Source: Panacagrimonas sp965216845 (GTDB lineage Bacteria; Pseudomonadota; Gammaproteobacteria; Nevskiales; Nevskiaceae). From it: a DNA stretch of 64,000 nucleotides. The stretch's first letter is position 1. The number at the start of each line of letters is the position of its first letter. The DNA lies in the NCBI GenBank assembly GCA_965216845.1, contig OZ244200.1:1364001-1428000 (forward strand), in the 5' to 3' direction. This document shows positions 52,363 to 60,134 of the stretch, in pieces. The notes under the pieces were generated by a model. It was not told the DNA's origin. It ran no database searches and saw only the letters and a list, made by a program, of their open reading frames with translations. The position numbers were made by a program, and so were the translations under genes.

Positions 52363-53258
52363 GCGCGGTTGCACTGCTGATTGTCTGTCCGCTGCTGGGG
52401 ATGATGGCGGCGCGCTGGCATTGGCTGCCGCCGGGTTCGCAAGCCACCATCAACGCCTGGGTATTGCGTATTGCCCTGCCGGCCCTGGTGTTGTCGCAAA
52501 TTCCTCGTATCGCGCTGGATACCAGCATGCTGGCGCCGGCGCTCGCACCCTGGGTGGTGATGATCGGCGCCCTGCTGTTGATTCCCTTGGTGGGCGCCAT
52601 TCTGAAGTGGGATCGGCGCACCATCGGCGCAATCACACTGACTTGCGGCCTGGGGAACACGGCCTTTGTCGGCCTGCCGCTGCTGTCTGCCTTGGTGGGG
52701 CCGCAGGCCATCCCTGCGGCGGTGATGGCGGATCAACTGGGCAGCTTTCTGGCATTTTGCACCATCGGCCTGTTGGTCGCGGCATTTTACGCGGGTGCTC
52801 GACTCCGGCCCGGAGACATTTTTTGGCGCATCGTCAAATTCCCGCCGTTCGCGGCCTTGGTCGTCGCCTTGCTGGTGCGCCCCTTGGGCGGTTGGCCGAC
52901 ATGGGCCAGCAGTGCGATGGAGGGGTTGGCACAAACCCTGACGCCGCTGGCCTTGTTTGCGGTGGGCATGCAGTTTCGCCTTGGCGCGCTTGGTGATCAT
53001 CTGGCGCCGCTGGCGGTCGCCATTGCCTGGAAACTGCTGCTGGCGCCCTTGATCTTCCTTGGACTGGCCTGGTCACAGGGCTGGAATGGCTTGCCGATGC
53101 AGATCGGCGTGCTGCAGGCCGGCATGGGACCGATGATCACCGCCGGCATCCTGGCGCAGGACCACCACCTCAATCCGGCCTTGGCGAATCTGGTGGTGAC
53201 GATCGGGGTGACGTTATCCTTTGTGTCCGTGCCGCTGTGGTGGTGGATGTTGAACTGA
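52359..53258 (+). CDS. AEC (auxin efflux carrier) family transporter
   Basis: A 299-residue integral membrane protein with about ten helices. LGNTAFVGLPLL near residue 98 and the late GVLQAGMGPMITAGILA match the AEC/Mem_trans family, which includes malonate, malate and lactate carriers in bacteria. The frame is open far upstream through the FAD gene. I start at TTG 52359, where the stop of the previous gene overlaps (TTGA) and hydrophobic sequence begins. Confidence 0.85.
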   Translation: MSAVALLIVCPLLGMMAARWHWLPPGSQATINAWVLRIALPALVLSQIPRIALDTSMLAPALAPWVVMIGALLLIPLVGAILKWDRRTIGAITLTCGLGNTAFVGLPLLSALVGPQAIPAAVMADQLGSFLAFCTIGLLVAAFYAGARLRPGDIFWRIVKFPPFAALVVALLVRPLGGWPTWASSAMEGLAQTLTPLALFAVGMQFRLGALGDHLAPLAVAIAWKLLLAPLIFLGLAWSQGWNGLPMQIGVLQAGMGPMITAGILAQDHHLNPALANLVVTIGVTLSFVSVPLWWWMLN

Positions 53259-53584
53259 ACCGCGGGCCGCAGCGATCCGCAGGAGAGTCGCTTGAAGTCA
53301 GCCCTGGTCACAACAATTTGCGCCGTGATGGTCGCCGCCGGCGGCAATCAGGGGCAGCCATTGGCTTGCGTCTCCACCCAGGCTTATGCCGGCCGCAAAC
53401 GCCCCGCACTTTGGTTGCGTCTTGTCGTCGGGCGCATGGGGTGGCGGGGTGACGCTGAAACGCTACGATCTCAGCCGCGTGTCAAGATCGGCCGGTTTGC
53501 ATCGGCTGCCGAACGCAGATTCTTGGAATCCATTGAGCGCGCATCGTGCCGCTCGTCCTTGCCCCCGACCGAGGAATCAAGCTC
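53259..53584. other. Intergenic stretch with a possible small reading frame
   Basis: A 326-nt region between the AEC and RidA-like genes. A TTG at 53292, with AGGAG placed 6 nt upstream, opens a 105-codon frame to 53609 that overlaps the next gene by 25 nt. Its first 17 residues look hydrophobic and signal-like (MKSALVTTICAVMVAAG), but the rest is arginine-rich with no recognised domain and may be noise. Confidence 0.35.
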
Positions 53585-54160
53585 ATGTTGCGTATCCTTC
53601 TTGTGTTGACCGCGCTTTGTTTGTCCGCCTGTGCCGGGCCGACCAAAGCGCCCCCAAAGCCCTTGCAGCCCGAATTCATCGTTCCGCCCGGGGCGGAGTT
53701 CGTGTCCGGCATGTTCGGATATTCGCAGGCGGCGCGCGTTGGCCCCTGGCTGATGGTTTCGGCGCAAGTCGGCTTCGATACGGAAAAGCGCGGCTTTCCG
53801 GCCGATTTTGAACAGCAGGTGCATGCCGCCTTCCGGAATCTGCAAACGGTGCTGGAGGCCGCCGGCGCGGAGCTGGACGATGTGGTGGAGCTCACCAGCT
53901 ACCAGCTGGACATGAAGCGCTTCAATGATGTGGTGGACATCAAGACCGAATATTTTGGCGAACACCGGCCGGCCTGGAGCGCGATTGGTGTCGAAGCCTT
54001 GCCGCTTCCGCAATTGCAGTTCCAGATCAAAGCCACCGCGTGGGCGCCAAATGCGGATATCGGCGCAGCCGCCACCGACGCATCTGTGGTGCCACCATCG
54101 GCTGACGGTGGTCCCAGCGCCCAAAGCAAGAAACCATTCCGGTTCCGACCCGGTTACTGA
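53585..54160 (+). CDS. RidA/YjgF-fold lipoprotein
   Basis: A 191-residue protein with signal sequence and lipobox LSAC (Cys16), so the RidA-fold domain should be exported and lipid-anchored. The domain (about 35-158) shows GFDTEKRGFPADFEQQVHAAFRNLQTVLEAAG (shortened: QVHAAFRNLQTVLEAAGA) and DVVELTSYQLD, typical of the family. The catalytic Arg of true RidA deaminases near the end (IEAVAVR-type) is replaced: the protein reads QFQIKATAWAPN. A Pro/Ser-rich tail follows. The ATG at 53585 has GAGGAA 8 nt upstream. It lies 8 nt before the AhpD-like gene. Confidence 0.85.
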   Translation: MLRILLVLTALCLSACAGPTKAPPKPLQPEFIVPPGAEFVSGMFGYSQAARVGPWLMVSAQVGFDTEKRGFPADFEQQVHAAFRNLQTVLEAAGAELDDVVELTSYQLDMKRFNDVVDIKTEYFGEHRPAWSAIGVEALPLPQLQFQIKATAWAPNADIGAAATDASVVPPSADGGPSAQSKKPFRFRPGY

Positions 54161-54168
54161 GTGCCGCC

Positions 54169-54504
54169 GTGAGCAATTATTACGAATCAGCAGATCTAAA
54201 AAAGTTTGGCGACATCGGGCGCCACAATCCACAGGCCGCGCAGCGGTTTTTCGACTACTACTCGCAAATCACCGGCCAGGACGGCGCGCTCAGCAAAAGG
54301 GAGAAAGCGTTGATCGCGCTGGCGGTGGCGCATGCACAAAAGTGTCCCTACTGCATTGATGCCTACACCACCGGTAGTCTGGAAGCCGGCGCCAGCCCGG
54401 ATCAGATGATGGAAGCGGTTCACGTGGCCGCGGCGATGCAGGCCGGCATCACCCTGGTGCATTCGGTGCAAATGCAGAACAAGCTCGACCAGCTGGTTTT
54501 ATGA
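54169..54504 (+). CDS. AhpD-like protein associated with arsenosugar biosynthesis
   Basis: A 111-residue carboxymuconolactone decarboxylase/AhpD-core protein. The redox pair is C59-P-Y-C62 in HAQKCPYCIDAYT; the AhpD His after it is Tyr here. Short proteins of this subtype are usually encoded directly beside arsM and arsS and are called arsenosugar biosynthesis-associated peroxidase-like. Starts at GTG 54169. It could reduce a thiol or arsenic intermediate, but no activity is proven from sequence. Confidence 0.88.
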   Translation: MSNYYESADLKKFGDIGRHNPQAAQRFFDYYSQITGQDGALSKREKALIALAVAHAQKCPYCIDAYTTGSLEAGASPDQMMEAVHVAAAMQAGITLVHSVQMQNKLDQLVL

Positions 54505-54585
54505 ACGCATGCATTCACCGGCATTGAACTCCGGCGACGGTATTGCGGTCTGCTCGGCACATCAAAACCTTTTTCGGAATCAAAC

Positions 54586-55641
54586 ATGAACAACCCAGCG
54601 GAAGCACGAATCAAGGAATCGGTCAAGGATTATTACGGTCGGGTGCTGAGTTCCTCGGGTGACTTGAAAACCTCAGCCTGTTGCCTGGCAGAAAGTCTGC
54701 CGCCGCATGTTCGGCAAGCGCTCAGGGACGTTCATCCCGAAGTGCTTGCGCGCTTCTACGGCTGCGGCTCGCCCATTCCGCCCTACCTGAGCGGGATGAC
54801 GGTGCTGGACTTGGGCAGCGGTTCGGGCCGCGACTGTTACGTGCTGTCAAAGCTGGTGGGGCCAAAAGGTCGCGTGATCGGCATTGATATGACGGATGAA
54901 CAGTTATCGGTTGCGCGCGAACAGCTGGACTGGCATGCACAGCGCTACGGTTATGCCAACGTGGAATTTCGCACCGGTTATATTGAGGATTTGGCCGCCG
55001 CTGGTATAGAGGACAACAGTATTGATCTGGTGATCTCCAACTGCGTGTTGAATTTGTCTCCCAACAAGGCGCAGTGTTTTTCCGAGATCTTTCGCGTATT
55101 GAAGCCCGGCGGCGAGCTCTATTTTTCTGACGTGTTCGCGGACCGGCGCATTCCAGCATCCATCGCCACCGATCCGGTCATGCTTGGTGAATGTCTGGGC
55201 GGCGCCCTGTATCTGGAGGATTTCCGCCGTGAATTGAACAAGGTGGGTTGCGCCGATGCCCGTGTGGTCTCCTCATCGGCTCTGGAGATCACCAATCCAG
55301 ACGTTGCGCGGATGGCTGGGAATATTCGGTTTTATTCCAATACCGTGCGCGCCTTCAAACTGGAACTGGAGGATCGCTGCGAGGATTTCGGCCAGGTCGC
55401 AACTTATCTTGGGCAGGAAGAAAATAATCCGCACGCTTTCATATTGGATGACCACCATCGTCTGGAAACCGGGCGACCGATGCTGGTATGCGGCAATACC
55501 GCGGACATGTTGAGAAAAACCCGTTACGCGGCATTATTCAACGTAACCGGCGATCAGTCCGTGCATTACGGCTTGTTCGATTGCGCGCCCGCTTCGGGTG
55601 CGGTGAACAGTTCACAAAGCGCCGGCGGCGCTTGTTGTTAG
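54586..55641 (+). CDS. arsM: Arsenite S-adenosylmethionine methyltransferase
   Basis: Methylates trivalent arsenic using SAM. The 351-residue protein has the SAM loop VLDLGSGSGRDCY (about 73-85) and conserved arsenic-binding cysteines: C153 in ISNCVLNLSP and C203 in GECLGGALY. Their 50-residue spacing equals that of C174/C224 in the algal enzyme CmArsM. N-terminal C32/C33 and C60 could provide the further thiols. The C-terminus ends SAGGACC, a second Cys pair often seen in ArsM. It abuts arsS with no gap, indicating one transcript for making methylated arsenic for arsenosugar synthesis. Confidence 0.94.
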   Translation: MNNPAEARIKESVKDYYGRVLSSSGDLKTSACCLAESLPPHVRQALRDVHPEVLARFYGCGSPIPPYLSGMTVLDLGSGSGRDCYVLSKLVGPKGRVIGIDMTDEQLSVAREQLDWHAQRYGYANVEFRTGYIEDLAAAGIEDNSIDLVISNCVLNLSPNKAQCFSEIFRVLKPGGELYFSDVFADRRIPASIATDPVMLGECLGGALYLEDFRRELNKVGCADARVVSSSALEITNPDVARMAGNIRFYSNTVRAFKLELEDRCEDFGQVATYLGQEENNPHAFILDDHHRLETGRPMLVCGNTADMLRKTRYAALFNVTGDQSVHYGLFDCAPASGAVNSSQSAGGACC

Positions 55642-56658
55642 ATGTCACCGGACGGGATGACCAGTATTGCGCCTCGGTCGCAGCGTTTCGGCTGCCTGCT
55701 GAGTCAGCACAAGGTTGACTTGTCGGTCAGAAGTATCGAAACCCTGCAAGTGAATCTGACCAGGACTTGCAATCAGGCTTGTCGCCACTGCCACGTTGAC
55801 GCATCGCCATCGCGCACGGAAAGCTTGTCGGCGGCCGGGGTGCAGGCCTGTCTGAAAATCCTGGCTGATCACCCGCTGATCCGGATATTGGACCTCACCG
55901 GCGGGGCGCCAGAGTTGCATCCGCAATTCGAACAGATGGTGATCCAGGCACGCCGGCTCGGAAAGAAGGTGATGGTCAGACACAATTTGACCGTCCAGTT
56001 TGATGGGCATCCGCAGTCCGGTGAGGACAAGTCTCATCTGCCGGATTTTTTCGCCGCGCACGACGTGGAGGTGGTGTCATCGCTGCCCTATTACAAGGAG
56101 TATTTCACCGATGCCCAGCGTGGCAAGGGCGTATTCGGAAAAAGCATCGACGCCATACGTCGTCTCAACGAGCGGGGTTATGGGGTCGAAGGCAGCGGTC
56201 TTGTTCTGAATCTGGTCTATAACCCGGTTGGGCCGTATCTACCCGCCGCGCAGGCGAGTCTGGAAGCCGATTACAAGCGCGAACTGCACGCCAGGTTCGG
56301 GCTTTGTTTCAACGGCCTGTTCACCATCACCAACATGCCGATCCATCGATTCGCACTGCATCTGCGTAAATCGGGCCAATTCGATGATTACATGGAAAAG
56401 CTGGCCGGCGCATTCAATCCGGCGGCTGCGGTCAATGTGATGTGTCGTGACATGATTAGCGTCAGTCACGATGGACTGATTTACGACTGTGACTTCAATC
56501 AGATGCTGGAGATGCCAGCGAAGCGTCCGGGCGGCGGTCAAATGAATATATTTGAGTTTGACTACGATCAGTTAACAAAACGATCCATCCAGCTTGACGA
56601 TCATTGCCTGGGCTGTACGGCGGGCGGTGGCAGCTCATGCGGTGGCGCCACCGCATGA
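55642..56658 (+). CDS. arsS: Arsenosugar biosynthesis radical SAM protein ArsS
   Basis: A 338-residue radical SAM enzyme. The 4Fe-4S motif is C43-x3-C47-x2-C50 (TCNQACRHCH), followed by LTGGAPELHPQF, and the C-terminal DUF3641 region with extra cysteines (CRDMISVSHDGLIYDCDFNQM shortened to DGLIYDCDFNQ, then CLGCTAGGGSSCGG). ArsS is known to act after ArsM, adding a deoxyadenosyl group to dimethylarsenite on the way to arsenosugars. The start codon directly follows the arsM stop. Confidence 0.94.
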   Translation: MSPDGMTSIAPRSQRFGCLLSQHKVDLSVRSIETLQVNLTRTCNQACRHCHVDASPSRTESLSAAGVQACLKILADHPLIRILDLTGGAPELHPQFEQMVIQARRLGKKVMVRHNLTVQFDGHPQSGEDKSHLPDFFAAHDVEVVSSLPYYKEYFTDAQRGKGVFGKSIDAIRRLNERGYGVEGSGLVLNLVYNPVGPYLPAAQASLEADYKRELHARFGLCFNGLFTITNMPIHRFALHLRKSGQFDDYMEKLAGAFNPAAAVNVMCRDMISVSHDGLIYDCDFNQMLEMPAKRPGGGQMNIFEFDYDQLTKRSIQLDDHCLGCTAGGGSSCGGATA

Positions 56659-56705
56659 TTTGATTTGCATGCAATGACGACATGTCTTGTAGACAAGAGG
56701 GGAAC

Positions 56706-57323
56706 ATGAATTTTTACGATCAATTTGTACTGCCCTTGTGCATTGACGCCTGTTGCGGCTTGCCCGCGATTCAGGGACAACGCGCAAAACTCCTGCCCAA
56801 AGCGCACGGGAAGGTGCTGGAGATCGGTATTGGAACGGGTCGCAATCTGCCGTTTTACGATCCTTCCAGGCTTGAATCTTTGCAGGGTCTTGACCCCGCC
56901 GATCAAATGAACCCCAAAGCGGTCCAGCGCGCCAAAAAAGCTGGCATTCAGGTGAACCTGCTGAAGCTGTCGGCGGAGGAGATTCCCGCCGAGGACGCCA
57001 GCTTTGATACCGTGGTTTGTACCTTCACGCTGTGCACCATCCCTGATCCGGTAAAGGCGCTTTGGGAGATGCGGCGCGTATTGAAACCCGATGGCGAATT
57101 ATTGTTTTGCGAGCACGGCCGTGCGCCCGACGCCAATATTCAGCGTTGGCAGGATCGGATTACGCCTTATTGGAAACCCCTGGGTGGCGGCTGTCATCTG
57201 AACCGGTCCGTCCCCAAGATGCTGGCGGACGGCGGATTCAAAACGCCGGAGATTGAATCCAGATATTTAAAGGGACCCAAGCCCTGGACCTGGGTCACAC
57301 GTGGCGTTGCTGTGGCGGCGTAG
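56706..57323 (+). CDS. Class I SAM-dependent methyltransferase downstream of arsS
   Basis: A 205-residue methyltransferase of the Methyltransf_11 type, similar to METTL7-like proteins. The SAM site is VLEIGIGTGRNLPFY (about 37-51), with CTFTLCTIPDP and MRRVLKPDGELLFCEHG later. A Cys pair occurs early (IDACCGLPAIQG). The ATG at 56706 has GAGGGGA upstream. It follows arsS by 47 nt and may belong to the arsenic pathway, for example processing a methylated arsenical or lipid, but no direct evidence exists. Its TAG stop codon lies in the end of a MITE-like element. Confidence 0.85.
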   Translation: MNFYDQFVLPLCIDACCGLPAIQGQRAKLLPKAHGKVLEIGIGTGRNLPFYDPSRLESLQGLDPADQMNPKAVQRAKKAGIQVNLLKLSAEEIPAEDASFDTVVCTFTLCTIPDPVKALWEMRRVLKPDGELLFCEHGRAPDANIQRWQDRITPYWKPLGGGCHLNRSVPKMLADGGFKTPEIESRYLKGPKPWTWVTRGVAVAA

Positions 57324-57542
57324 GGAATGCCGATCTAATCGTAGCGAGCGAAGGCAGGTCGGGTTACGCCGGAGCGCAGGTGAGCCGAGAACGAAGCACG
57401 GCTTCGCAGTTCGGCGAACGCAGTGTATTGAAATACATGAGGGTGAGTGGCTGGTTCGGGCGAAGCATAGCTTCGCCAAGCCCGAACCAGCACCGCCGAA
57501 ACCCGAGATGCCGAGCGCAGTAGATTAATCGGTACTTCGCTA
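57321..57542. repeat. MITE-like palindromic element, long form (copy 2)
   Basis: A 222-nt element bounded by imperfect inverted repeats: TAGGGAATGCCGATCTAATC at the left, and GATTAATCGGTACTTCGCTA at the right. It has strong internal hairpins: CGAAGC/GCTTCG twice (57389-57405 and about 57460-57475), the latter nested in GGTTCGGGC/GCCCGAACC arms. Shares about 40 nt with copy 1 (48075-48149). It encodes no transposase. Its two ends supply the TAG stop codons of both flanking genes. Confidence 0.7.
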
Positions 57543-57992
57543 AGCGGGGCCGCGTTCGAGGAGTTGCTGCACTGCGCCTTCCATCTTGGTCAGGCCGGCG
57601 GCGCGTCCGAGTTTCATCGCATCTTCGTGGCTGGCATTTTGTAACCAGGCGGCGCGCAAGGCCAGCAAGGCGCCGACGCGATTACTGCTGGCGCAATGAA
57701 TCAGCGTTGCTTCGCCATTGGTGGCGGCGATGGCGGCGTCGAGTTCTTTGGCCCGTTCCAGGGTTAGGTCGCCGGGGCCGGCGATCGGCACGACTTGATG
57801 CTTCATGTCCAGTTTTTTCGCCTCTGCCGCCTCATCATAGCCGTGATCTTCGGCCGGCGGTCGCAAGTCGATCACATGACGCACACCGGCTTGCTGTACC
57901 TGCGCCAACTGCTCGGCGGAGGGCTGTCCGGCGGTCACCCATTCGGCGGTCGGTCGGCCGTGATTGGGAAGCGAAAGCGAATCAAGTGACAT
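57540..57992 (-). CDS. DUF442 (beta-lactamase hydrolase-like) phosphatase-like protein
   Basis: A 150-residue protein of the dual-specificity-phosphatase-like DUF442 group, as found fused to or beside sulfur dioxygenases and Blh. The Cys-Arg loop is HCASSNRVGA (near residue 98), with four residues between Cys and Arg, as usual in this group. The opening AEWVTAGQPSAEQL is also characteristic. Substrate unknown. The stop codon (57540-57542) is inside the MITE-like element. Confidence 0.85.
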   Translation of the reverse strand: MSLDSLSLPNHGRPTAEWVTAGQPSAEQLAQVQQAGVRHVIDLRPPAEDHGYDEAAEAKKLDMKHQVVPIAGPGDLTLERAKELDAAIAATNGEATLIHCASSNRVGALLALRAAWLQNASHEDAMKLGRAAGLTKMEGAVQQLLERGPA

Positions 57993-58047
57993 GTGAGGCT
58001 CCTTTGATGGTTGTGGTGATCGGGAGATGAAGGTGGATATGGCAGCA

Positions 58048-58848
58048 TCAGACGACGGGCCGATCCGGTTTTCTAAAAGGCTGCGTCAGCAAGCGAAGCA
58101 GTCCGCTTTCCGCAGGGTTGCGAAATACGGTCTGGCCGATCTTCATATGCAGATGGCCCTCCAGCGGTTGCGCGGTATAGGTTCCAAACAGGCGATCCCA
58201 CCATGACAGACAAAAGCCAAAATTGGAATGGTGTTCCCTGGGGTCAATCGAGTGATGGACCCGGTGCATGTCAGGTGTTACCAGGACCGCTCGCAAGGCC
58301 CGATCCAAGGCTTGAGGCATGCGCACATTGCCGTGATTTAACAGCGAGGTCGCGTTCAACACGATTTCAAAGATCAGAACCGCCAGCGCTGGCGCGCCCA
58401 GCGCCGTAATGGCCAGCGCTTTCCACAGCATGGAAATCAGGATCTCGGCCGGGTGAAAGCGCAGGCCGGTGCTGACGTCAAAGTCCACATCGCTGTGATG
58501 CATGCGATGCAGTGGCCATAGTGGCCGGAAATGATGGAGAAAGCGGTGCTGGAAATAGATCGCTATATCCAGAGCGAGGAGGCTGACAAGCAGACCAAGC
58601 CAGGTTGGCAAGGCGATCCAATTGAATAACCCGAGTCTGGATGATTCGGCCCACAAGGCAATGCCGACTGCGGCGGCCGGAAACAGCAGCCGCAACAGCA
58701 GGCTATCCACCAGGACGATGCCCAGGTTGGCCGGCCAGCGCTGGAGCCGTGAGCGTAGCGGGGTGCGTTTGGGGGCCAAAAATTCCCATGCCAGCATGCC
58801 AAGAAGCGCTGTGGTGAACGCAATGAGCCGTATGGTGGGTTCGGACAT
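58048..58848 (-). CDS. Fatty acid hydroxylase/sterol desaturase family protein
   Basis: A 266-residue membrane di-iron oxygenase with about four helices and the histidine clusters HRFLHH (near 98), HRMHHSD (near 112) and HRVHHS (near 195), which bind iron. The family includes sterol C5 desaturase, beta-carotene hydroxylase and ornithine-lipid hydroxylases. The actual lipid substrate is unknown. It is on the same strand as the DUF442 gene, 55 nt upstream of it. Confidence 0.9.
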   Translation of the reverse strand: MSEPTIRLIAFTTALLGMLAWEFLAPKRTPLRSRLQRWPANLGIVLVDSLLLRLLFPAAAVGIALWAESSRLGLFNWIALPTWLGLLVSLLALDIAIYFQHRFLHHFRPLWPLHRMHHSDVDFDVSTGLRFHPAEILISMLWKALAITALGAPALAVLIFEIVLNATSLLNHGNVRMPQALDRALRAVLVTPDMHRVHHSIDPREHHSNFGFCLSWWDRLFGTYTAQPLEGHLHMKIGQTVFRNPAESGLLRLLTQPFRKPDRPVV

Positions 58849-59279
58849 GGACGATTGAGATCAGCTATCGCAAGGCGGTGGAGAATCAATTGGACCAAAC
58901 GCAGTGAAATTTAACACACGCCCCGGGGTATACCGAAACCTCGGTTCTCGATGTCGGGAGCTGACCATCAGATTAGTGTGAACAGGCCCTGATGAACCGC
59001 CGCAGCCTTGAATACGTTGTCGCTCTGCGCGAGGCCGGTTCACTACGGTTTTTCTGAAACCCGAGCCAGGCGTGCGAGGTTAGACGCGACTGTAGCGTCG
59101 AGGCCAGCGCCGCAATAGTTCGCGATGGCAGGGGGGCAAAACGTCACCGGTGAATCTGAACCAGAATATTGCAGAAGAGCACTTGTTTTTGGCGTCGCCG
59201 AGGCGCCACCGCCAGCGCCCTTGTGAATTATTCGGGCTAACTGCCGGCGCCAGAGTGAACGTTGCGCGCTAAGCTGGCG
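58849..59279. other. Intergenic region upstream of the molybdate operon
   Basis: About 430 nt without a complete gene. It contains a short reading frame that looks like the first residues of a LysR regulator (58992-59057, listed separately). Otherwise I see nothing coding. The mod operon promoter should be near its right end. Confidence 0.45.
58992..59057 (+). pseudogene. Possible remnant of a LysR-type regulator (N-terminus only)
   Basis: A 21-codon frame, MNRRSLEYVVALREAGSLRFF, shortened here to its first part MNRRSLEYVVALREAGSL, resembles the start of LysR proteins (MNLRQLEYFVALAEEGSF-type), then hits a stop. No helix-turn-helix follows in any frame that I could find. It may be the stump of a deleted regulator. 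Confidence 0.25.
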
Positions 59280-59298
59280 CTTTGATCGGTGATCAAAG
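59280..59298. promoter_or_regulatory. Inverted repeat abutting the modA start codon
   Basis: CTTTGATC and GATCAAAG are perfect 8-bp complements around GGT, and the modA ATG follows immediately. The repeat takes the place of a ribosome-binding site. It could be an operator or an RNA hairpin that limits translation. It is not a ModE site (TATAT-rich), and its centre is one base too long for a canonical FNR box. Confidence 0.5.
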
Positions 59299-60099
59299 AT
59301 GCTCCGTTCGTTTGTCGAACTCTGCTGGAAGTCGCGTCGATTTGGCGCGCTGCTGATGCTACTGGCGGTACCGCTCGGCCTGGAAGCGCGAGCGCAACCG
59401 CAACTATTGCTCGCCGCCGCCGCCAATCTAAAGCCGGTGATGGAGGTGCTGGTCGCCGAGTTTAACGCCAAGCAACCCAACGGACTGGCGCGCGCCAGCT
59501 ATGCGGCCTCCGGCAAGCTCAGCACGCAAATTAGGGAAGGTGCGCCATTTGATCTGTTTCTCGCTGCGGACATGACCTATCCGCAGTCCTTGGTTGATGA
59601 GGGGTACGCGATTGGTCCGGTACAAGGCTACGCTCGCGGGCGCCTGGTGATCTGGAGCCGGCAAGCGGATACGGCAACGCTGACAATGAACGAACTGTCT
59701 GCAGCGACAGGGCGCATCGCGATCGCAAATCCCCGTCACGCCCCCTATGGTCAGCGAACCAAGCAAGCCTTGAATCAGAGCGGGATATGGCAAGCTTTGC
59801 AATCGCGCCTGGTGGTCGGCGAAAACGTTGCGCAGGCGGCGCAATACGTTCAATCCGGTAACGCCAACATCGGCATCATTGCCCTGTCGCAGGCGATGTT
59901 GCCCTTGTTGCGCAGGCAGGGCCATTACAGCCTGGTGCCGCAGGAACTGTACGCGCCCCTGGATCAGGGAATGGTGATCTTGCGCCGCACAAGGGCATTG
60001 GCGTCAGCGCGAAAATTCCAGGCTTGGGTGCGCTCGCCGAGAGGCCAGAACCTGCTGCAAAAATACGGCTTCGAGACTGTGCCAGCGCAGTTGCAGTAG
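59299..60099 (+). CDS. modA: Molybdate ABC transporter substrate-binding protein
   Basis: Periplasmic molybdate/tungstate-binding protein of 266 residues. The signal peptide is about 1-33 (ARA-QP). The mature protein begins LLLAAAANLKPVMEVL, and the oxyanion site residues lie in ASYAASGKLSTQI and DLFLAADMTYP; GENVAQAAQYVQSGNANIGII is also typical of ModA. Starts at ATG 59299, though no ribosome-binding site is visible because of the palindrome; an in-frame ATG at 59352 would leave a shorter signal. First gene of the mod operon. Confidence 0.93.
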   Translation: MLRSFVELCWKSRRFGALLMLLAVPLGLEARAQPQLLLAAAANLKPVMEVLVAEFNAKQPNGLARASYAASGKLSTQIREGAPFDLFLAADMTYPQSLVDEGYAIGPVQGYARGRLVIWSRQADTATLTMNELSAATGRIAIANPRHAPYGQRTKQALNQSGIWQALQSRLVVGENVAQAAQYVQSGNANIGIIALSQAMLPLLRRQGHYSLVPQELYAPLDQGMVILRRTRALASARKFQAWVRSPRGQNLLQKYGFETVPAQLQ

Positions 60100-60134
60100 C
60101 ATCGGACGTCATGAAACATCCAAGGGAGGGGGAG

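Noticed and set aside
59280..59298. FNR/CRP-type box at modA
   Set aside because: The half-sites look right (TTGAT and ATCAA), but the gap is 5 nt, not 4, and the site abuts the start codon, so I report only an inverted repeat.
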